Made by a program: the position numbers and the translations under genes. Below are positions 27,303 to 35,800 of a DNA stretch of 64,000 nucleotides, in pieces. Numbering within the stretch: the stretch's first letter is position 1; each line of letters opens with the position of its first letter. Source of the DNA: PHAA01 sp963665865. Its GTDB lineage: Bacteria > Bacillota > Syntrophomonadia > Syntrophomonadales > Syntrophomonadaceae. The stretch is from positions 744,001 through 808,000 of the forward strand of contig CAXXWF010000001.1 of assembly GCA_963665865.2 (NCBI GenBank), given 5' to 3'. The notes beneath the pieces were generated by a model that was not told the DNA's origin, did not search any database, and saw only the letters and a program-made list of their open reading frames with translations.

Positions 27303-28430
27303 ATGGCCGCCAAACGTGATTATTATGAAGTGCTGGGACTGACGAAAGCGGCTTCGCCAGAAGAAATTAAAAAGGCCTACCGGCAAAATGCTAAAAAATA
27401 TCATCCGGATGTTAATAAAGAAGATGAAGATGCTGAAGCCAAGTTTAAAGAAGTAGCCGAAGCCTATGAAGTTTTGAGCGATAGCCAAAAAAGGGCTGCC
27501 TATGACCAATATGGTCATGACGCTTTTGACCCTAACCGCATGGGGGCAGGAGGTTTTGGTGGGGCTGACTTTGGTGGCGCGGGTGGATTTGGTGATATTT
27601 TTGACCTCTTCTTTGGAGGAGGAGGCGGTCAGCGCCGCCGAGGTCCGCAACGAGGCGGAGACCGGGAGGTCCGTCTCGACATAAACTTTGAAGATGCCGT
27701 ATTTGGGACGGAAAAAGAAATGGAAATTATGCGGGTGGAGAACTGTGATAAATGCGATGGAAGCGGAGCGGAACCAGGATCCAAGCCCAAGACCTGTACG
27801 CAATGTCAGGGAACTGGACAGACCAGACAGGTTCAGAATACGCCTTTCGGTCGTTTTGAAACAGCTCGAACCTGCAGCAAGTGCAATGGTGAAGGTAAAA
27901 TAATCGAAAAACCTTGCCCGGTCTGTAAAGGTCGGGGTAAAGTCAAGCGCAAACGGATTATCAATGTCCGCGTTCCAGCAGGTATTGATACTGGTTCCCG
28001 CCTGAGAATTCAGGCTGAGGGTGAACAAGGCGAACTGGGCGGACCACCCGGCGATCTTTACATTGTAATTGTGGTAAGACCGCATGCTCGCTTCAAACGG
28101 GATGGCTATACGCTATTATGCAATCTGGATATAAATATTGTACAGGCGGCCTTGGGGGCAGAGATAGAGATACCTCTGCTGGGAGGAGATAATCATAAGC
28201 TTCTTATCCCAGAAGGAACCCAGCCGGGAGATGTACTAACCGTCAAAAATAAAGGCATACCTCACCTGCAGAGTCATCGTAATGGTGATTTAAAGGTTCT
28301 AGTAAATGTGAAAATTCCTACCCGTCTTAATAAAAGACAAAAGGAATTGCTCAGCACCTTCTACATTGACAGTGAAGATAAGGATGGCAAAAAAGGTATA
28401 TTTGACAAACTAAAAGATGCCATTGGTTAA
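27303..28430 (+). CDS. dnaJ: Chaperone DnaJ (Hsp40)
   Basis: Delivers substrates to DnaK and stimulates its ATPase. 375 residues: J domain with HPD at 34-36, Gly/Phe-rich linker (GGFGGADFGGAGGFGDIF), four zinc-binding CxxCxGxG repeats (CDKCDGSG, CTQCQGTG, CSKCNGEG, CPVCKGRG) and the C-terminal peptide-binding domains. Normal length. AAGGTGGG before the ATG. In the heat-shock operon 29 bases after dnaK. Confidence 0.98.
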   Translation: MAAKRDYYEVLGLTKAASPEEIKKAYRQNAKKYHPDVNKEDEDAEAKFKEVAEAYEVLSDSQKRAAYDQYGHDAFDPNRMGAGGFGGADFGGAGGFGDIFDLFFGGGGGQRRRGPQRGGDREVRLDINFEDAVFGTEKEMEIMRVENCDKCDGSGAEPGSKPKTCTQCQGTGQTRQVQNTPFGRFETARTCSKCNGEGKIIEKPCPVCKGRGKVKRKRIINVRVPAGIDTGSRLRIQAEGEQGELGGPPGDLYIVIVVRPHARFKRDGYTLLCNLDINIVQAALGAEIEIPLLGGDNHKLLIPEGTQPGDVLTVKNKGIPHLQSHRNGDLKVLVNVKIPTRLNKRQKELLSTFYIDSEDKDGKKGIFDKLKDAIG

Positions 28431-28444
28431 AAGGGGATGCATTG

Positions 28445-29368
28445 ATGAACTGGAAAGAAATTAGTGTTCTGACTGAGGGAATCTGTGTCGAGGCCATTGC
28501 CGGCATATTTCATAATATGGGATCGGGCGGAGTGGTAATCGAGGACCCACAGGCAGCCAGGAAATATATCAACCGGGATGGATGGAAGCCGGAATCGGTT
28601 TCCGAGGATTTCCTGAATCACGAATTTGTGGTGGTAAAAGCCTATTTTCTTGAGGACAAAAATGTTCTGGATGAATTGGCGAGCTCTATAGAGGCGGTAG
28701 AAAGTAATTTTCAGGTCAAATGCAAGGTTTTTGTGGATGAGGTTCGCAACGAAGATTGGGAAGAGACCTGGAAAAAATATTATCATGCTTTTAAAATTGG
28801 CGAGCGCTTGGTAATTAAGCCATCCTGGGAGGAATATACCTCTGGTGAAAATGAAGTTATTATTAACATCGATCCGGGTATGGCTTTTGGTACCGGCATT
28901 CATGCTTCGACTCGCTTTTGCCTACGGTTTGTAGACCAGTATGTTAAGGGTGGGGAGAGAATTGTTGATGCTGGCTGTGGCTCAGGCATACTATCCATAG
29001 CTGCGGCTAAACTAGGCGCAGTAAATGTTTTTGCCATGGATGTCGATGATCTGGCGGTTCGCATTGCTCGTGAGAATGTCACCTTAAATGGACTGGACGA
29101 TGTGATACAGGTAGGTGAAGGCGATATTATAGAGGCTATTCAGGGCCTCACGCTGGACATGGTTCTGGCCAATATTACAGCTGAGGTAGTAACTGAACTG
29201 ATTCCTGAGGCGGCTAAAGTCATTTGTACAGGAGGTTACCTTTTTGGCTCAGGGATTGTTGACAGTCGCTGGCCAGGGGTTCAGAAAACCCTGGAGGAAA
29301 ACAATTTTGCAATTGAACAGGTTTTACAGGATGTAGACTGGATCGGGGTTGCCGCTCGCAAATTATAG
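28445..29368 (+). CDS. prmA: Ribosomal protein L11 methyltransferase
   Basis: SAM-dependent methylation of ribosomal protein L11. 307 residues; SAM-binding motif VDAGCGSGILSIAAAKLGA near the middle, preceded by DPGMAFGTGIHASTR, and LANITAEVV as motif IV. ATG at 28445 chosen over the TTG three bases earlier. It follows dnaJ by 14 bases, the usual Firmicute order. The rsmE gene that commonly comes next is missing. Confidence 0.95.
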   Translation: MNWKEISVLTEGICVEAIAGIFHNMGSGGVVIEDPQAARKYINRDGWKPESVSEDFLNHEFVVVKAYFLEDKNVLDELASSIEAVESNFQVKCKVFVDEVRNEDWEETWKKYYHAFKIGERLVIKPSWEEYTSGENEVIINIDPGMAFGTGIHASTRFCLRFVDQYVKGGERIVDAGCGSGILSIAAAKLGAVNVFAMDVDDLAVRIARENVTLNGLDDVIQVGEGDIIEAIQGLTLDMVLANITAEVVTELIPEAAKVICTGGYLFGSGIVDSRWPGVQKTLEENNFAIEQVLQDVDWIGVAARKL

Positions 29369-29404
29369 CGAGACAAGGCTCGCCAAGGGAACGGGTTTGT
29401 TGGG

Positions 29405-29457
29405 ACAAGAACGTCCCCCTGTTACCCTGCGAGACACGGGGACGGTTCTGGTGTCTT
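29405..29457. repeat. Imperfect inverted repeat in the prmA-mtaB spacer
   Basis: AGAACGTCCCC (29408-29418) pairs with GGGGACGGTTCT (29438-29449) with one bulge, and the outer ACAAG/CTTGT also pairs. This 'ggggacggttct' type of palindrome recurs in diverged form at 12890-14953 around the group II intron and near 16582-16597. It may be a dispersed repeat that now occupies the place of rsmE. Confidence 0.55.
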
Positions 29458-29492
29458 GTTTTACTAATATCAAATAAGTAAGGAAGTAAACG

Positions 29493-30800
29493 GTGAAGAA
29501 GAAAATTGCCTTTCATACTCTGGGCTGTAAGGTTAACCAGGTGGAAACCGAACAAATGATTGAGGAATTTATGGGGCAGGGTTACCAGATTGTAGACTTT
29601 GGTGACCCTGCTGATGTTTATGTCGTTAATACCTGCACAGTAACCCATATAAGTGATCGCAAATCGCGCGCCATGCTTAGAAGAGCCATCAGGGCTAATC
29701 CAGATGCACTCATCGTAGCAACTGGCTGTGTGGCTCAGGTAGATGCAGATCAATTGTTCCAAATAGAAGGCATAGGGCTGGTTATAGGCAACCAGGATAA
29801 AGATCATCTGGTAGATATTGTTAATGATTTTATAATGGAGAAGGAAGTAAATAGAAGAGTCTTTGTCGAGCCAATCTGTCAGACCGCGATACGGCCGGTC
29901 ATGTATTCCCATCCACATCTGCGCACCCGTGCTTTCATAAAAATCCAGGATGGATGCCAGAGTTTTTGTTCCTATTGTATCGTGCCCTTAGCCCGAGGAC
30001 CAGTTCGCAGCAAGGCTCCCGCCGATGTAATGACTGAGATTGGCCAATTATTACGACTGGGCTATCGGGAGATTGTACTGACCGGGATACATACTGGTTT
30101 GTATGGAATTGATATACCAGGGTGGAATATAACCCGGCTGCTGGAAAACATTCTGATGAGTAATTCGGGTGATTTCCGCATCCGTCTAAGTTCTATCGAA
30201 CCGCTGGAATTAAATGAGGGTCTGCTGACTTTGATGGCGGGGGACCTTCACATATGTCGGCATTTCCACATCCCCTTACAGAGCGGCAGCGATCGGATAC
30301 TTACGTCTATGAGGCGCAGGTACAACCGGGAATACTATCGGGACCTAGTGCTCAGAACGTCTGCCCTAATTCCAGGATCAGCCTTTACCGCCGATGTTAT
30401 GGTAGGTTATCCAACCGAGACTCCAGCTGATTTTCAGGACACTTATGAACTGATTAATGACTTACCCATCTATGATTTGCATGTTTTCAAGTATTCACCG
30501 CGGGCTGGCACCAGTGCCGCCGACCTTACTCCTCAAGTTGAAGCTGCAGTAAAACAACAGCGTAGTGAAACCCTGTTAGAATTAGGGCAAAATAAAAAGG
30601 GGCATTTCCTGCACGGTTTTCTGGGGCAGGAGTTAACCCTGCTGGTGGAACGCCATTTGTCTGCCAATACGTATAGCGGGCTTAGCGATAATTATATTGA
30701 GGTGCATTTTCATTCTGGCCAGAATAAGATTGGCGAGTTTGTTACCGTAATCCTTACTGAAGCAGGGGAAGAATGGGCAGTGGGGGTAATAAGAGGTTAA
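29493..30800 (+). CDS. mtaB: tRNA threonylcarbamoyladenosine methylthiotransferase MtaB
   Basis: Radical SAM enzyme that converts t6A37 to ms2t6A37 in tRNAs. 435 residues: N-terminal UPF0004 domain (TLGCKVNQVETEQM with its cluster Cys, NTCTVTHISDRKSR), radical SAM motif CQSFCSYC near residue 155, IRLSSIEPLE and a TRAM-like C terminus. GTG start at 29493, GGAAG upstream. Last gene of the heat-shock operon, 125 bases after prmA across a repeat. Confidence 0.94.
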   Translation: MKKKIAFHTLGCKVNQVETEQMIEEFMGQGYQIVDFGDPADVYVVNTCTVTHISDRKSRAMLRRAIRANPDALIVATGCVAQVDADQLFQIEGIGLVIGNQDKDHLVDIVNDFIMEKEVNRRVFVEPICQTAIRPVMYSHPHLRTRAFIKIQDGCQSFCSYCIVPLARGPVRSKAPADVMTEIGQLLRLGYREIVLTGIHTGLYGIDIPGWNITRLLENILMSNSGDFRIRLSSIEPLELNEGLLTLMAGDLHICRHFHIPLQSGSDRILTSMRRRYNREYYRDLVLRTSALIPGSAFTADVMVGYPTETPADFQDTYELINDLPIYDLHVFKYSPRAGTSAADLTPQVEAAVKQQRSETLLELGQNKKGHFLHGFLGQELTLLVERHLSANTYSGLSDNYIEVHFHSGQNKIGEFVTVILTEAGEEWAVGVIRG

Positions 30801-30812
30801 AATCGCAGTATC

Positions 30813-30841
30813 TTGATAAAATATCAATATAACGATATAAT
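30813..30841 (+). promoter_or_regulatory. Promoter and operator of the toxin-antitoxin pair
   Basis: TTGATA (30813-30818), 17-base spacer, TATAAT (30836-30841). The -35 box is the left arm of a palindrome TTGATA-AAA-TATCAA (30813-30827), fitting autorepression by the antitoxin. Confidence 0.7.
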
Positions 30842-30870
30842 ATGCATACATTAAGACGGGGGTGCGTATT

Positions 30871-31134
30871 ATGCCATCAATTAGACCAAGTTCAGATCTA
30901 AGAAATAAATATAATGAGATTTCTGACTTTTGTCACAAGCATGCCGAACCTGTGTACATAACCAAAAATGGACATGGGGATTTGGCTATAATGAGTATCG
31001 AGACCTTCGAGAATCTTCTGGGCAAGTTTGAATTGTATAAGCTTCTGGATGAGGGCATGGATGCCATAAAAGCAGGCAAATTAAGACCTTTTGGCAGCGT
31101 TTTTCATGATATTCAGAAAGGGCTTTCAGAGTGA
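30871..31134 (+). CDS. Antitoxin, Phd/YefM family
   Basis: 87-residue protein with the Phd/YefM N-terminal DNA-binding fold: SIRPSSDLRNKYNEIS, EPVYITKNGHGDLAIMS, FENLL, then a C-terminal toxin-binding tail. The frame begins at GTG 30862, but ATG 30871 follows GGGGGTG properly. Its stop overlaps the toxin start by four bases, so the two are translationally coupled. It would neutralise the toxin and repress the operon at 30813-30827. Confidence 0.88.
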   Translation: MPSIRPSSDLRNKYNEISDFCHKHAEPVYITKNGHGDLAIMSIETFENLLGKFELYKLLDEGMDAIKAGKLRPFGSVFHDIQKGLSE

Positions 31135-31445
31135 AGGGTTATGATATTATTATAACCGGACCAGCTGAACAAGACCTATGTGAAATTACCGACGAAATGA
31201 TTGGAAGACACCAAAAAATTGCGTTTACTGAAAAGGCAATTAGTGCAATAGGCGATATAATTGATAAGTTGGCCACGACTCCTTTTAATAATGCTTTGGT
31301 AAGTGACGAAAAATTAGTCACGACCGGCATACGAAAAGTGATAATAGATAATTATATAATTTTTTATATAGCTTCGGAGAAAGATAAAACAGTGTCTGTG
31401 GTTAGGATTCTTAATTTTCGCCGCTATTGGACTAACCTTCTCTAA
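31131..31445 (+). CDS. Toxin, RelE/ParE superfamily
   Basis: 104 residues: begins YDIIITGPAEQDLCEI, the first strand and helix of the RelE/ParE fold, then TGIRKVIIDNYIIFYI and VRILNFRRYW at the C terminus. ParE-like toxins poison gyrase, RelE-like ones cut mRNA on ribosomes; the residues seen do not decide. Partner antitoxin directly upstream. Confidence 0.85.
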   Translation: MKGYDIIITGPAEQDLCEITDEMIGRHQKIAFTEKAISAIGDIIDKLATTPFNNALVSDEKLVTTGIRKVIIDNYIIFYIASEKDKTVSVVRILNFRRYWTNLL

Positions 31446-31500
31446 AAATTCATCCTGGTATTAGAAATTCTATAAAAACCAATATATCCTAGATTCAAAG

Positions 31501-31528
31501 ACCATACTTAACTGTATGGTTTTTTTAT
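31501..31528 (+). terminator. Terminator after the toxin-antitoxin operon
   Basis: ACCATAC (31501-31507) and GTATGGT (31514-31520), 6-base loop, followed by seven T. Confidence 0.8.
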
Positions 31529-31717
31529 TTTTTATATTATTAGTGAAAAAAATATCGAACATAAGTTCTGCTTTCGTGGTGACAAATGGGTAATTATGTA
31601 ATAATATAGTAAAAATGGTACTGCGCATAGTGGTATGGGGGGCGGTCAAAATGGATTGGAGGAAGTAAAAACGGGGGTTAAGAGTCAAAAATATAATATT
31701 TAAGGGAGGATCTACTA

Positions 31718-31948
31718 ATGTCTGATTTTAAATATGAAATCATAAAATCACTGGGAATATTGTCAGAAGGAACCAAAGGATGGCACAAAGAAGTAAACAT
31801 GGTAAGTTGGAACGGACACAGTACTAAATTAGATATTCGCGACTGGGGCCCGGAGCATGAAAAGATAGGTAAAGGTGTTACTATTAACTATGAGGAATTT
31901 AAACTGCTGAAAGAAATATTGGACAATCTGGAATGGGAACAGGAATAA
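31718..31948 (+). CDS. PC4/YdbC-like ssDNA-binding protein
   Basis: 76 residues matching the bacterial YdbC branch of the transcriptional coactivator PC4 family, which binds single-stranded DNA: GTKGWHKEVNMVSWNG, KLDIRDWGPEHEKIGKG and a C-terminal helix LLKEILDNL that makes the dimer. Full length for the family. AAGGGAGG before the ATG. Stand-alone gene. Cellular role in Firmicutes not established. Confidence 0.82.
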   Translation: MSDFKYEIIKSLGILSEGTKGWHKEVNMVSWNGHSTKLDIRDWGPEHEKIGKGVTINYEEFKLLKEILDNLEWEQE

Positions 31949-32190
31949 GCTGCCTGGTTTTACTATGATTTTAACTAATACTGATATCAGGACACCACCT
32001 TATCACATGAATTGAATAATATGGTAACATACTATATGCAAATGTTTTTAGATTGCTATTTGAATTGGGTATATTATTTGTTAAAATTAAAATAGTATCG
32101 CTTGGGCTTAAATAGTTTTATATGAGCAGCGTAATATGTTTTTGGGATTAAATGATATCATATTTAAGATGTTATAAGGAGGTGAAAGCT

Positions 32191-32541
32191 GTGGCTGTAC
32201 CCGATTGTTTGTTCTGCAAAATAGTTAACCAGGAAATTCCCGCGGAAATTGTTTATGAGGATGACAACCTATTGGCGATCAAAGATATTAATCCGGCCGC
32301 ACCAGTACATCTTCTAATTATTCCTAAAACACACATCGCTTCGTTGAACGAGGTTAGTGACGAGAATGTGGAAATATTGGGGCTTGTACAGTTGCTTGCC
32401 TCGCGCCTGGCCTGTGATTCAGGCATATCTGAGCAGGGTTATCGCCTGGTAAATAACTGTGGTGAATGGGGAGGGCAGGCAATATTTCATCTGCACTACC
32501 ACTTGCTGGGCGGAAAACAAATGGGTTGGCCTCCCGAATAA
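32191..32541 (+). CDS. HIT-family nucleotide-binding protein
   Basis: 116-residue histidine-triad hydrolase/transferase for nucleotide conjugates (for example adenosine phosphoramidates). Seen: CLFCKIVNQEIPA at the N terminus, HLLIIPKTHIASL, and the catalytic triad HLHYHLLGG near the end. GTG at 32191 is preceded by AAGGAGGTG; the frame opens earlier at 32152 but without a signal. Followed by rpsU, a common neighbour. Confidence 0.93.
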   Translation: MAVPDCLFCKIVNQEIPAEIVYEDDNLLAIKDINPAAPVHLLIIPKTHIASLNEVSDENVEILGLVQLLASRLACDSGISEQGYRLVNNCGEWGGQAIFHLHYHLLGGKQMGWPPE

Positions 32542-32543
32542 TC

Positions 32544-32573
32544 TTGACTTGCAGCTGTTAGAGATTGTACAAT
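32544..32573 (+). promoter_or_regulatory. Probable rpsU promoter
   Basis: TTGACT (32544-32549), 18-base spacer, TACAAT (32568-32573), 45 bases before the rpsU ATG and directly after the HIT gene stop. Confidence 0.6.
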
Positions 32574-32617
32574 ATAATGGTGTTTATATAGCCCGGTCAG
32601 GTGAGGGGAGGGATATA

Positions 32618-32794
32618 ATGAGCGAAGTTAAAGTCGGAAAAAATGAATCCCTGGACAGTGCTCTGAAGAGGTTTAAGCGTACCTGTCAGAAATCAGGGGT
32701 TATGCAGGATATTAGAAAACATGACCACTATGAAAAACCCAGTATAAAGAAGAAAAAGAAATCAGAGGCTGCCCGTAAAAAGAAAAAATTTTAG
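32618..32794 (+). CDS. rpsU: 30S ribosomal protein S21
   Basis: 58 residues: SEVKVGKNESLDSALKRFKR, then a highly basic C terminus KKKKKSEAARKKKKF. Normal size for S21. ATG at 32618 behind GGGGAGGG; the frame is open far upstream into the HIT gene but that part is not S21. Own promoter and terminator. Confidence 0.96.
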   Translation: MSEVKVGKNESLDSALKRFKRTCQKSGVMQDIRKHDHYEKPSIKKKKKSEAARKKKKF

Positions 32795-32813
32795 TAGCGT
32801 TAATGTAAGTTCT

Positions 32814-32847
32814 AAAAGTCTGGTAGCCATGGCTCACCAGGCTTTTT
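32814..32847 (+). terminator. rpsU terminator
   Basis: AAAAGTCTGGT (32814-32824) pairs with ACCAGGCTTTT (32836-32846) with one G-T pair, followed by T. Confidence 0.78.
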
Positions 32848-32880
32848 GTTTTCGGAAACGGGAGTTAGGAGTGTTATGAG

Positions 32881-32997
32881 ATGAGTTTTATGAATAGAGG
32901 TATGCAAAATAAACGCCAAAAAATAGCGGTTGTTGTAATTATTGGCGTTGTTTTGGTGACATTCCTGATGAGTATCGTGGTTATTGCCATCGGTTAG
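32881..32997 (+). CDS. 38-residue single-span membrane peptide
   Basis: Short frame MSFMNRGMQNKRQKIAVVVI and onward: a basic N terminus (Arg, Lys) followed by about 22 hydrophobic residues to the end, ending VVIAIG. AGGAG lies nine to ten bases before the ATG, and a strong terminator (33028-33061) follows the stop, which supports a real gene. It resembles the tiny DUF4044-type membrane proteins of Firmicutes in layout, but I cannot confirm membership. Function unknown. Confidence 0.6.
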   Translation: MSFMNRGMQNKRQKIAVVVIIGVVLVTFLMSIVVIAIG

Positions 32998-33027
32998 AAT
33001 TTACTCAAGATTAATAATAGTTACGAT

Positions 33028-33061
33028 AAAAGTAGGCGTGCATGGCACGCCTACTTTTTTG
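33028..33061 (+). terminator. Terminator after the 38-residue peptide
   Basis: AAAGTAGGCGTGC (33028-33040/41) and GCACGCCTACTTT (33045-33057) around loop ATG, then T run. Strong and symmetric. Confidence 0.9.
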
Positions 33062-33232
33062 TTCCTCTTAGCCATGTTCTAAGGCAGGCACATTTCAGCA
33101 TGTAGTGGAGTAATTAAGCATATATTTGCAATGTATTAAGGATTTGCACTGGCCGAAAGAGCCTCATGCCACATGACCCTACTGTTTCTAACCCAAGTTA
33201 AACGGTGAGTTTATTCATAGGAGGGTACTAAA

Positions 33233-33511
33233 ATGAACAATCGGCGGGAAATCATCACCAAGGCAATGGCTGAGCTGCTGGAGATTCCTGGAGATTTGGT
33301 GCTGGATTTGCCCCGGCTGACAATCACCGGTCGAAATGAATTGTACCTGGTAAACCATAAGGGCATAATCGAGTATTCAACAGTTCGTATGCGCATAAAT
33401 CTGAGCCGAGGTTTTCTGGAGGTAGATGGTAAGAATCTGGAAATACAAGCTCTTATGCCCGATGAGATGAGGGTTTTAGGCGAGATTAGCAGTATTAAAT
33501 ATATCGATTAA
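33233..33511 (+). CDS. yqfC: Sporulation protein YqfC
   Basis: 92-residue YabP/YqfC-family protein; yqfC and yqfD are mother-cell (sigma-E) sporulation genes in Bacillus. Seen: LEIPGDLVLDLPRLTITG, VNHKGIIEYST and MRINLSRGFLEVDGKNLEIQ, all family-typical. GGAGGG upstream. Directly followed by yqfD. I found no convincing sigma-E promoter in the 170 bases upstream. Confidence 0.93.
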   Translation: MNNRREIITKAMAELLEIPGDLVLDLPRLTITGRNELYLVNHKGIIEYSTVRMRINLSRGFLEVDGKNLEIQALMPDEMRVLGEISSIKYID

Positions 33512-33524
33512 AGTGGAGGTTGGC

Positions 33525-34748
33525 ATGTCTAATAAATTCTCAGATCAAGTCGGAGGTTTTGTTTCTCTGCGCCTGCGTGGCGATAATCTGGAGAAAATAA
33601 TAAATATGGCCTTGGCTCGCGGTATTTATATATGGGATATAAAAAGACGGGATGATTGCATTTATTTAAAAGTTAGGAACAGCGGCTATGAAGCTTTTAA
33701 AACGATTGCGGCTGATCAGAGTTTTGCCATTGAATTGTTGAAAAGTCAGGGCTTGCCTTTTTATAAAACAATCATGAAGAGACGAATGGGACTACTGGGG
33801 GGGGCTGTCCTATTTATCCTGACCTTGTATATCATGTCATCCTTCGTATGGTTTATACAGGTCAGCGGCAATAATAAAGTGGATCGGAACCGGATCTTGA
33901 TGACGGCTGCTCACTATGGTATCCACGTGGGGGCTGGTAAATGGAACTTCAGCCGAACTGCAGTTGAAGAAGCAATGCTTAGAGATATCAGTGAGCTAAC
34001 TTATGTCCAGTGCGATATCCGCGGGGTAAAGGTTAATATCAAGGTAGTTGAGAAAATATTACCTGACCATGATATTACAGGACCATGTCACATTGTAGCA
34101 GTTAGGGATGGGGTCATTGAAGGGGTATTGGTGCTTGATGGTCAGGCTCATGTTAAAGCGGGGGATGTTGTTGCCCGTGGCGATATATTGATATCCGGAA
34201 TTGTTATTCCGCCCACGCCGCCGACGGAAATTGAAGGTTTACCAAGCCCGTCTCCCAATACTGGCATACATCAGGTTAGGGCACGAGGCCAAGTCAAAGC
34301 CCGCACTTGGTATGAAGGATATGGAGAATGCAACCGAAAGTTGGAAGAGAAAGTTTTCACCGGTAAGCAATTTACGCAAGTATACTTGGAAACTCCCTGG
34401 AAAAGGATACTGTTGAAAGGCAGTGGTGAAAACCCGTTTGCTATTTATGAGCAGAGCGAGACGTTGTGGCGCAGTCCTCTAGGGAACTGGGGAGTGCACA
34501 GGCTAACCTATAAGGAACAATCTGTAAATGTCACAGAATACAGCGAGACTGAGGCCATAGAAATTGCCCGTACCAAGGCTCTTCAGAAATTAAATGAGGT
34601 TATGCCGAGCAGTTTTAAGATAAGTGATTCTCATATGGAGATCTTATCGTCACCAAGTGATTCCATCATTAGGATTAAGGTCTCCGCAGAAACTATCGAA
34701 GATATTGGTCTTGCCCAGCCCATTAATGGGGGTGAAATTAGCAATTAA
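33525..34748 (+). CDS. yqfD: Sporulation protein YqfD
   Basis: 407-residue membrane protein paired with YqfC, needed for spore formation; molecular role unknown. Contains a single long hydrophobic helix (about residues 90-112) followed by WFIQVSGN and repeated beta-type segments, with a Pro-rich loop (PPTPPTEIEGLPSP) and LPxE-type text near the end. ATG at 33525 has GGAGG; the frame starts at GTG 33513. Fourteen bases after yqfC. Confidence 0.93.
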   Translation: MSNKFSDQVGGFVSLRLRGDNLEKIINMALARGIYIWDIKRRDDCIYLKVRNSGYEAFKTIAADQSFAIELLKSQGLPFYKTIMKRRMGLLGGAVLFILTLYIMSSFVWFIQVSGNNKVDRNRILMTAAHYGIHVGAGKWNFSRTAVEEAMLRDISELTYVQCDIRGVKVNIKVVEKILPDHDITGPCHIVAVRDGVIEGVLVLDGQAHVKAGDVVARGDILISGIVIPPTPPTEIEGLPSPSPNTGIHQVRARGQVKARTWYEGYGECNRKLEEKVFTGKQFTQVYLETPWKRILLKGSGENPFAIYEQSETLWRSPLGNWGVHRLTYKEQSVNVTEYSETEAIEIARTKALQKLNEVMPSSFKISDSHMEILSSPSDSIIRIKVSAETIEDIGLAQPINGGEISN

Positions 34749-34807
34749 GGATTTTATTATGCTATAATTATCAGCAAATATGGTTATTAGTAGGGAGGCT
34801 TACATTT

Positions 34808-35770
34808 TTGGCCGTAAAAGAAAGCACGTATGTGATTAAGAATAACGAACAGGCAGCAATATTTTTTGGGACCGGAGATGAAAACTTTCGTTATCTACAG
34901 GAGGCGAGTGGTGCTGAAATGTCGGCCCGAGGAGCGGACATCTATATTCGTGGTGAAGAAGAGCAAGTGGATTATGCTCTGCAATTAATAGCGGATTTAA
35001 TGGAAATTGTGGACAATGAAGGTCAACTGAACATTAATGATATAAATTATATGGACAAACTTTTGAAAAAAGGTGATAGACCTGGATATCAGGAAATTGT
35101 CTCTGGAACACTTGTAAGCACCGTCCGAGGCAAGGCTATTAAAGCCAGAACCCTGGGGCAGAAGAGATATGTTCAGGCTATTTTAAAAGATGATATAGTT
35201 TTCAGCATTGGCCCGGCTGGCACTGGTAAAACCTACCTGGCAGTAGCGATGGCCGTTAGGGCCCTACGTAATAAAGAGGTGGAACGAATTATTCTAGTTA
35301 GACCAGCAGTCGAAGCTGGAGAGAAGCTGGGTTTTTTGCCGGGCGATTTTATTGAGAAGGTTAATCCATATTTAAGACCATTGTACGACGGCCTTTTTGA
35401 CATATTGGGAGTTGATGTAACCCAGCGATACTTGGAAAAAAATATTATTGAGGTAGCGCCGCTGGCTTATATGCGGGGCAGGACCCTTAACAGTGCTTTT
35501 ATAATACTTGACGAAGCGCAAAATACTACCCCCCAGCAGATGAAGATGTTTTTAACCCGACTGGGTTTTGGATCCCAGACGGTTATCACCGGTGATATTA
35601 CGCAGGTAGATTTGCCGCGGGATGAATATTCCGGTTTGATTGAAATTCAAAAGATACTTGGCAACATCAAGGGTATTTCTTTTGAGTACCTTGGTAAGGA
35701 AGATGTCGTAAGACATCCACTGGTTCAGAAAATCATTAATGCTTATGAAATATTCCAGGCTCAACAATAG
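34808..35770 (+). CDS. phoH: PhoH-like ATPase
   Basis: 320-residue P-loop ATPase of the PhoH family, thought to act in RNA metabolism together with YbeY. Walker A GPAGTGKTYLAVA near residue 140, Walker B ILDEAQNTT near 235 and VITGDITQVDLPR after it. TTG start at 34808 behind GGGAGG. Sits in the conserved yqfC-yqfD-phoH-pgpH-ybeY order. Confidence 0.95.
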   Translation: MAVKESTYVIKNNEQAAIFFGTGDENFRYLQEASGAEMSARGADIYIRGEEEQVDYALQLIADLMEIVDNEGQLNINDINYMDKLLKKGDRPGYQEIVSGTLVSTVRGKAIKARTLGQKRYVQAILKDDIVFSIGPAGTGKTYLAVAMAVRALRNKEVERIILVRPAVEAGEKLGFLPGDFIEKVNPYLRPLYDGLFDILGVDVTQRYLEKNIIEVAPLAYMRGRTLNSAFIILDEAQNTTPQQMKMFLTRLGFGSQTVITGDITQVDLPRDEYSGLIEIQKILGNIKGISFEYLGKEDVVRHPLVQKIINAYEIFQAQQ

Positions 35771-35800
35771 ACTTGTGGAGCCACTTAAGGGGATAATTAA

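Noticed and set aside
27285..28085. Minus-strand frame of 266 codons opposite dnaJ
   Set aside because: Antisense of a strongly conserved gene; composition mirrors DnaJ codons.
29220..29918. Minus-strand frame of 232 codons over prmA end and mtaB start
   Set aside because: Overlaps two conserved genes and resembles no protein family.
31692..31697. TATAAT just before the PC4-like gene as a promoter
   Set aside because: No -35 partner at 16-19 bases and the start point would fall on the ribosome binding site.
33061..33232. Sigma-E promoter for yqfC
   Set aside because: Expected from Bacillus, but no pair of boxes at proper spacing could be found by eye.
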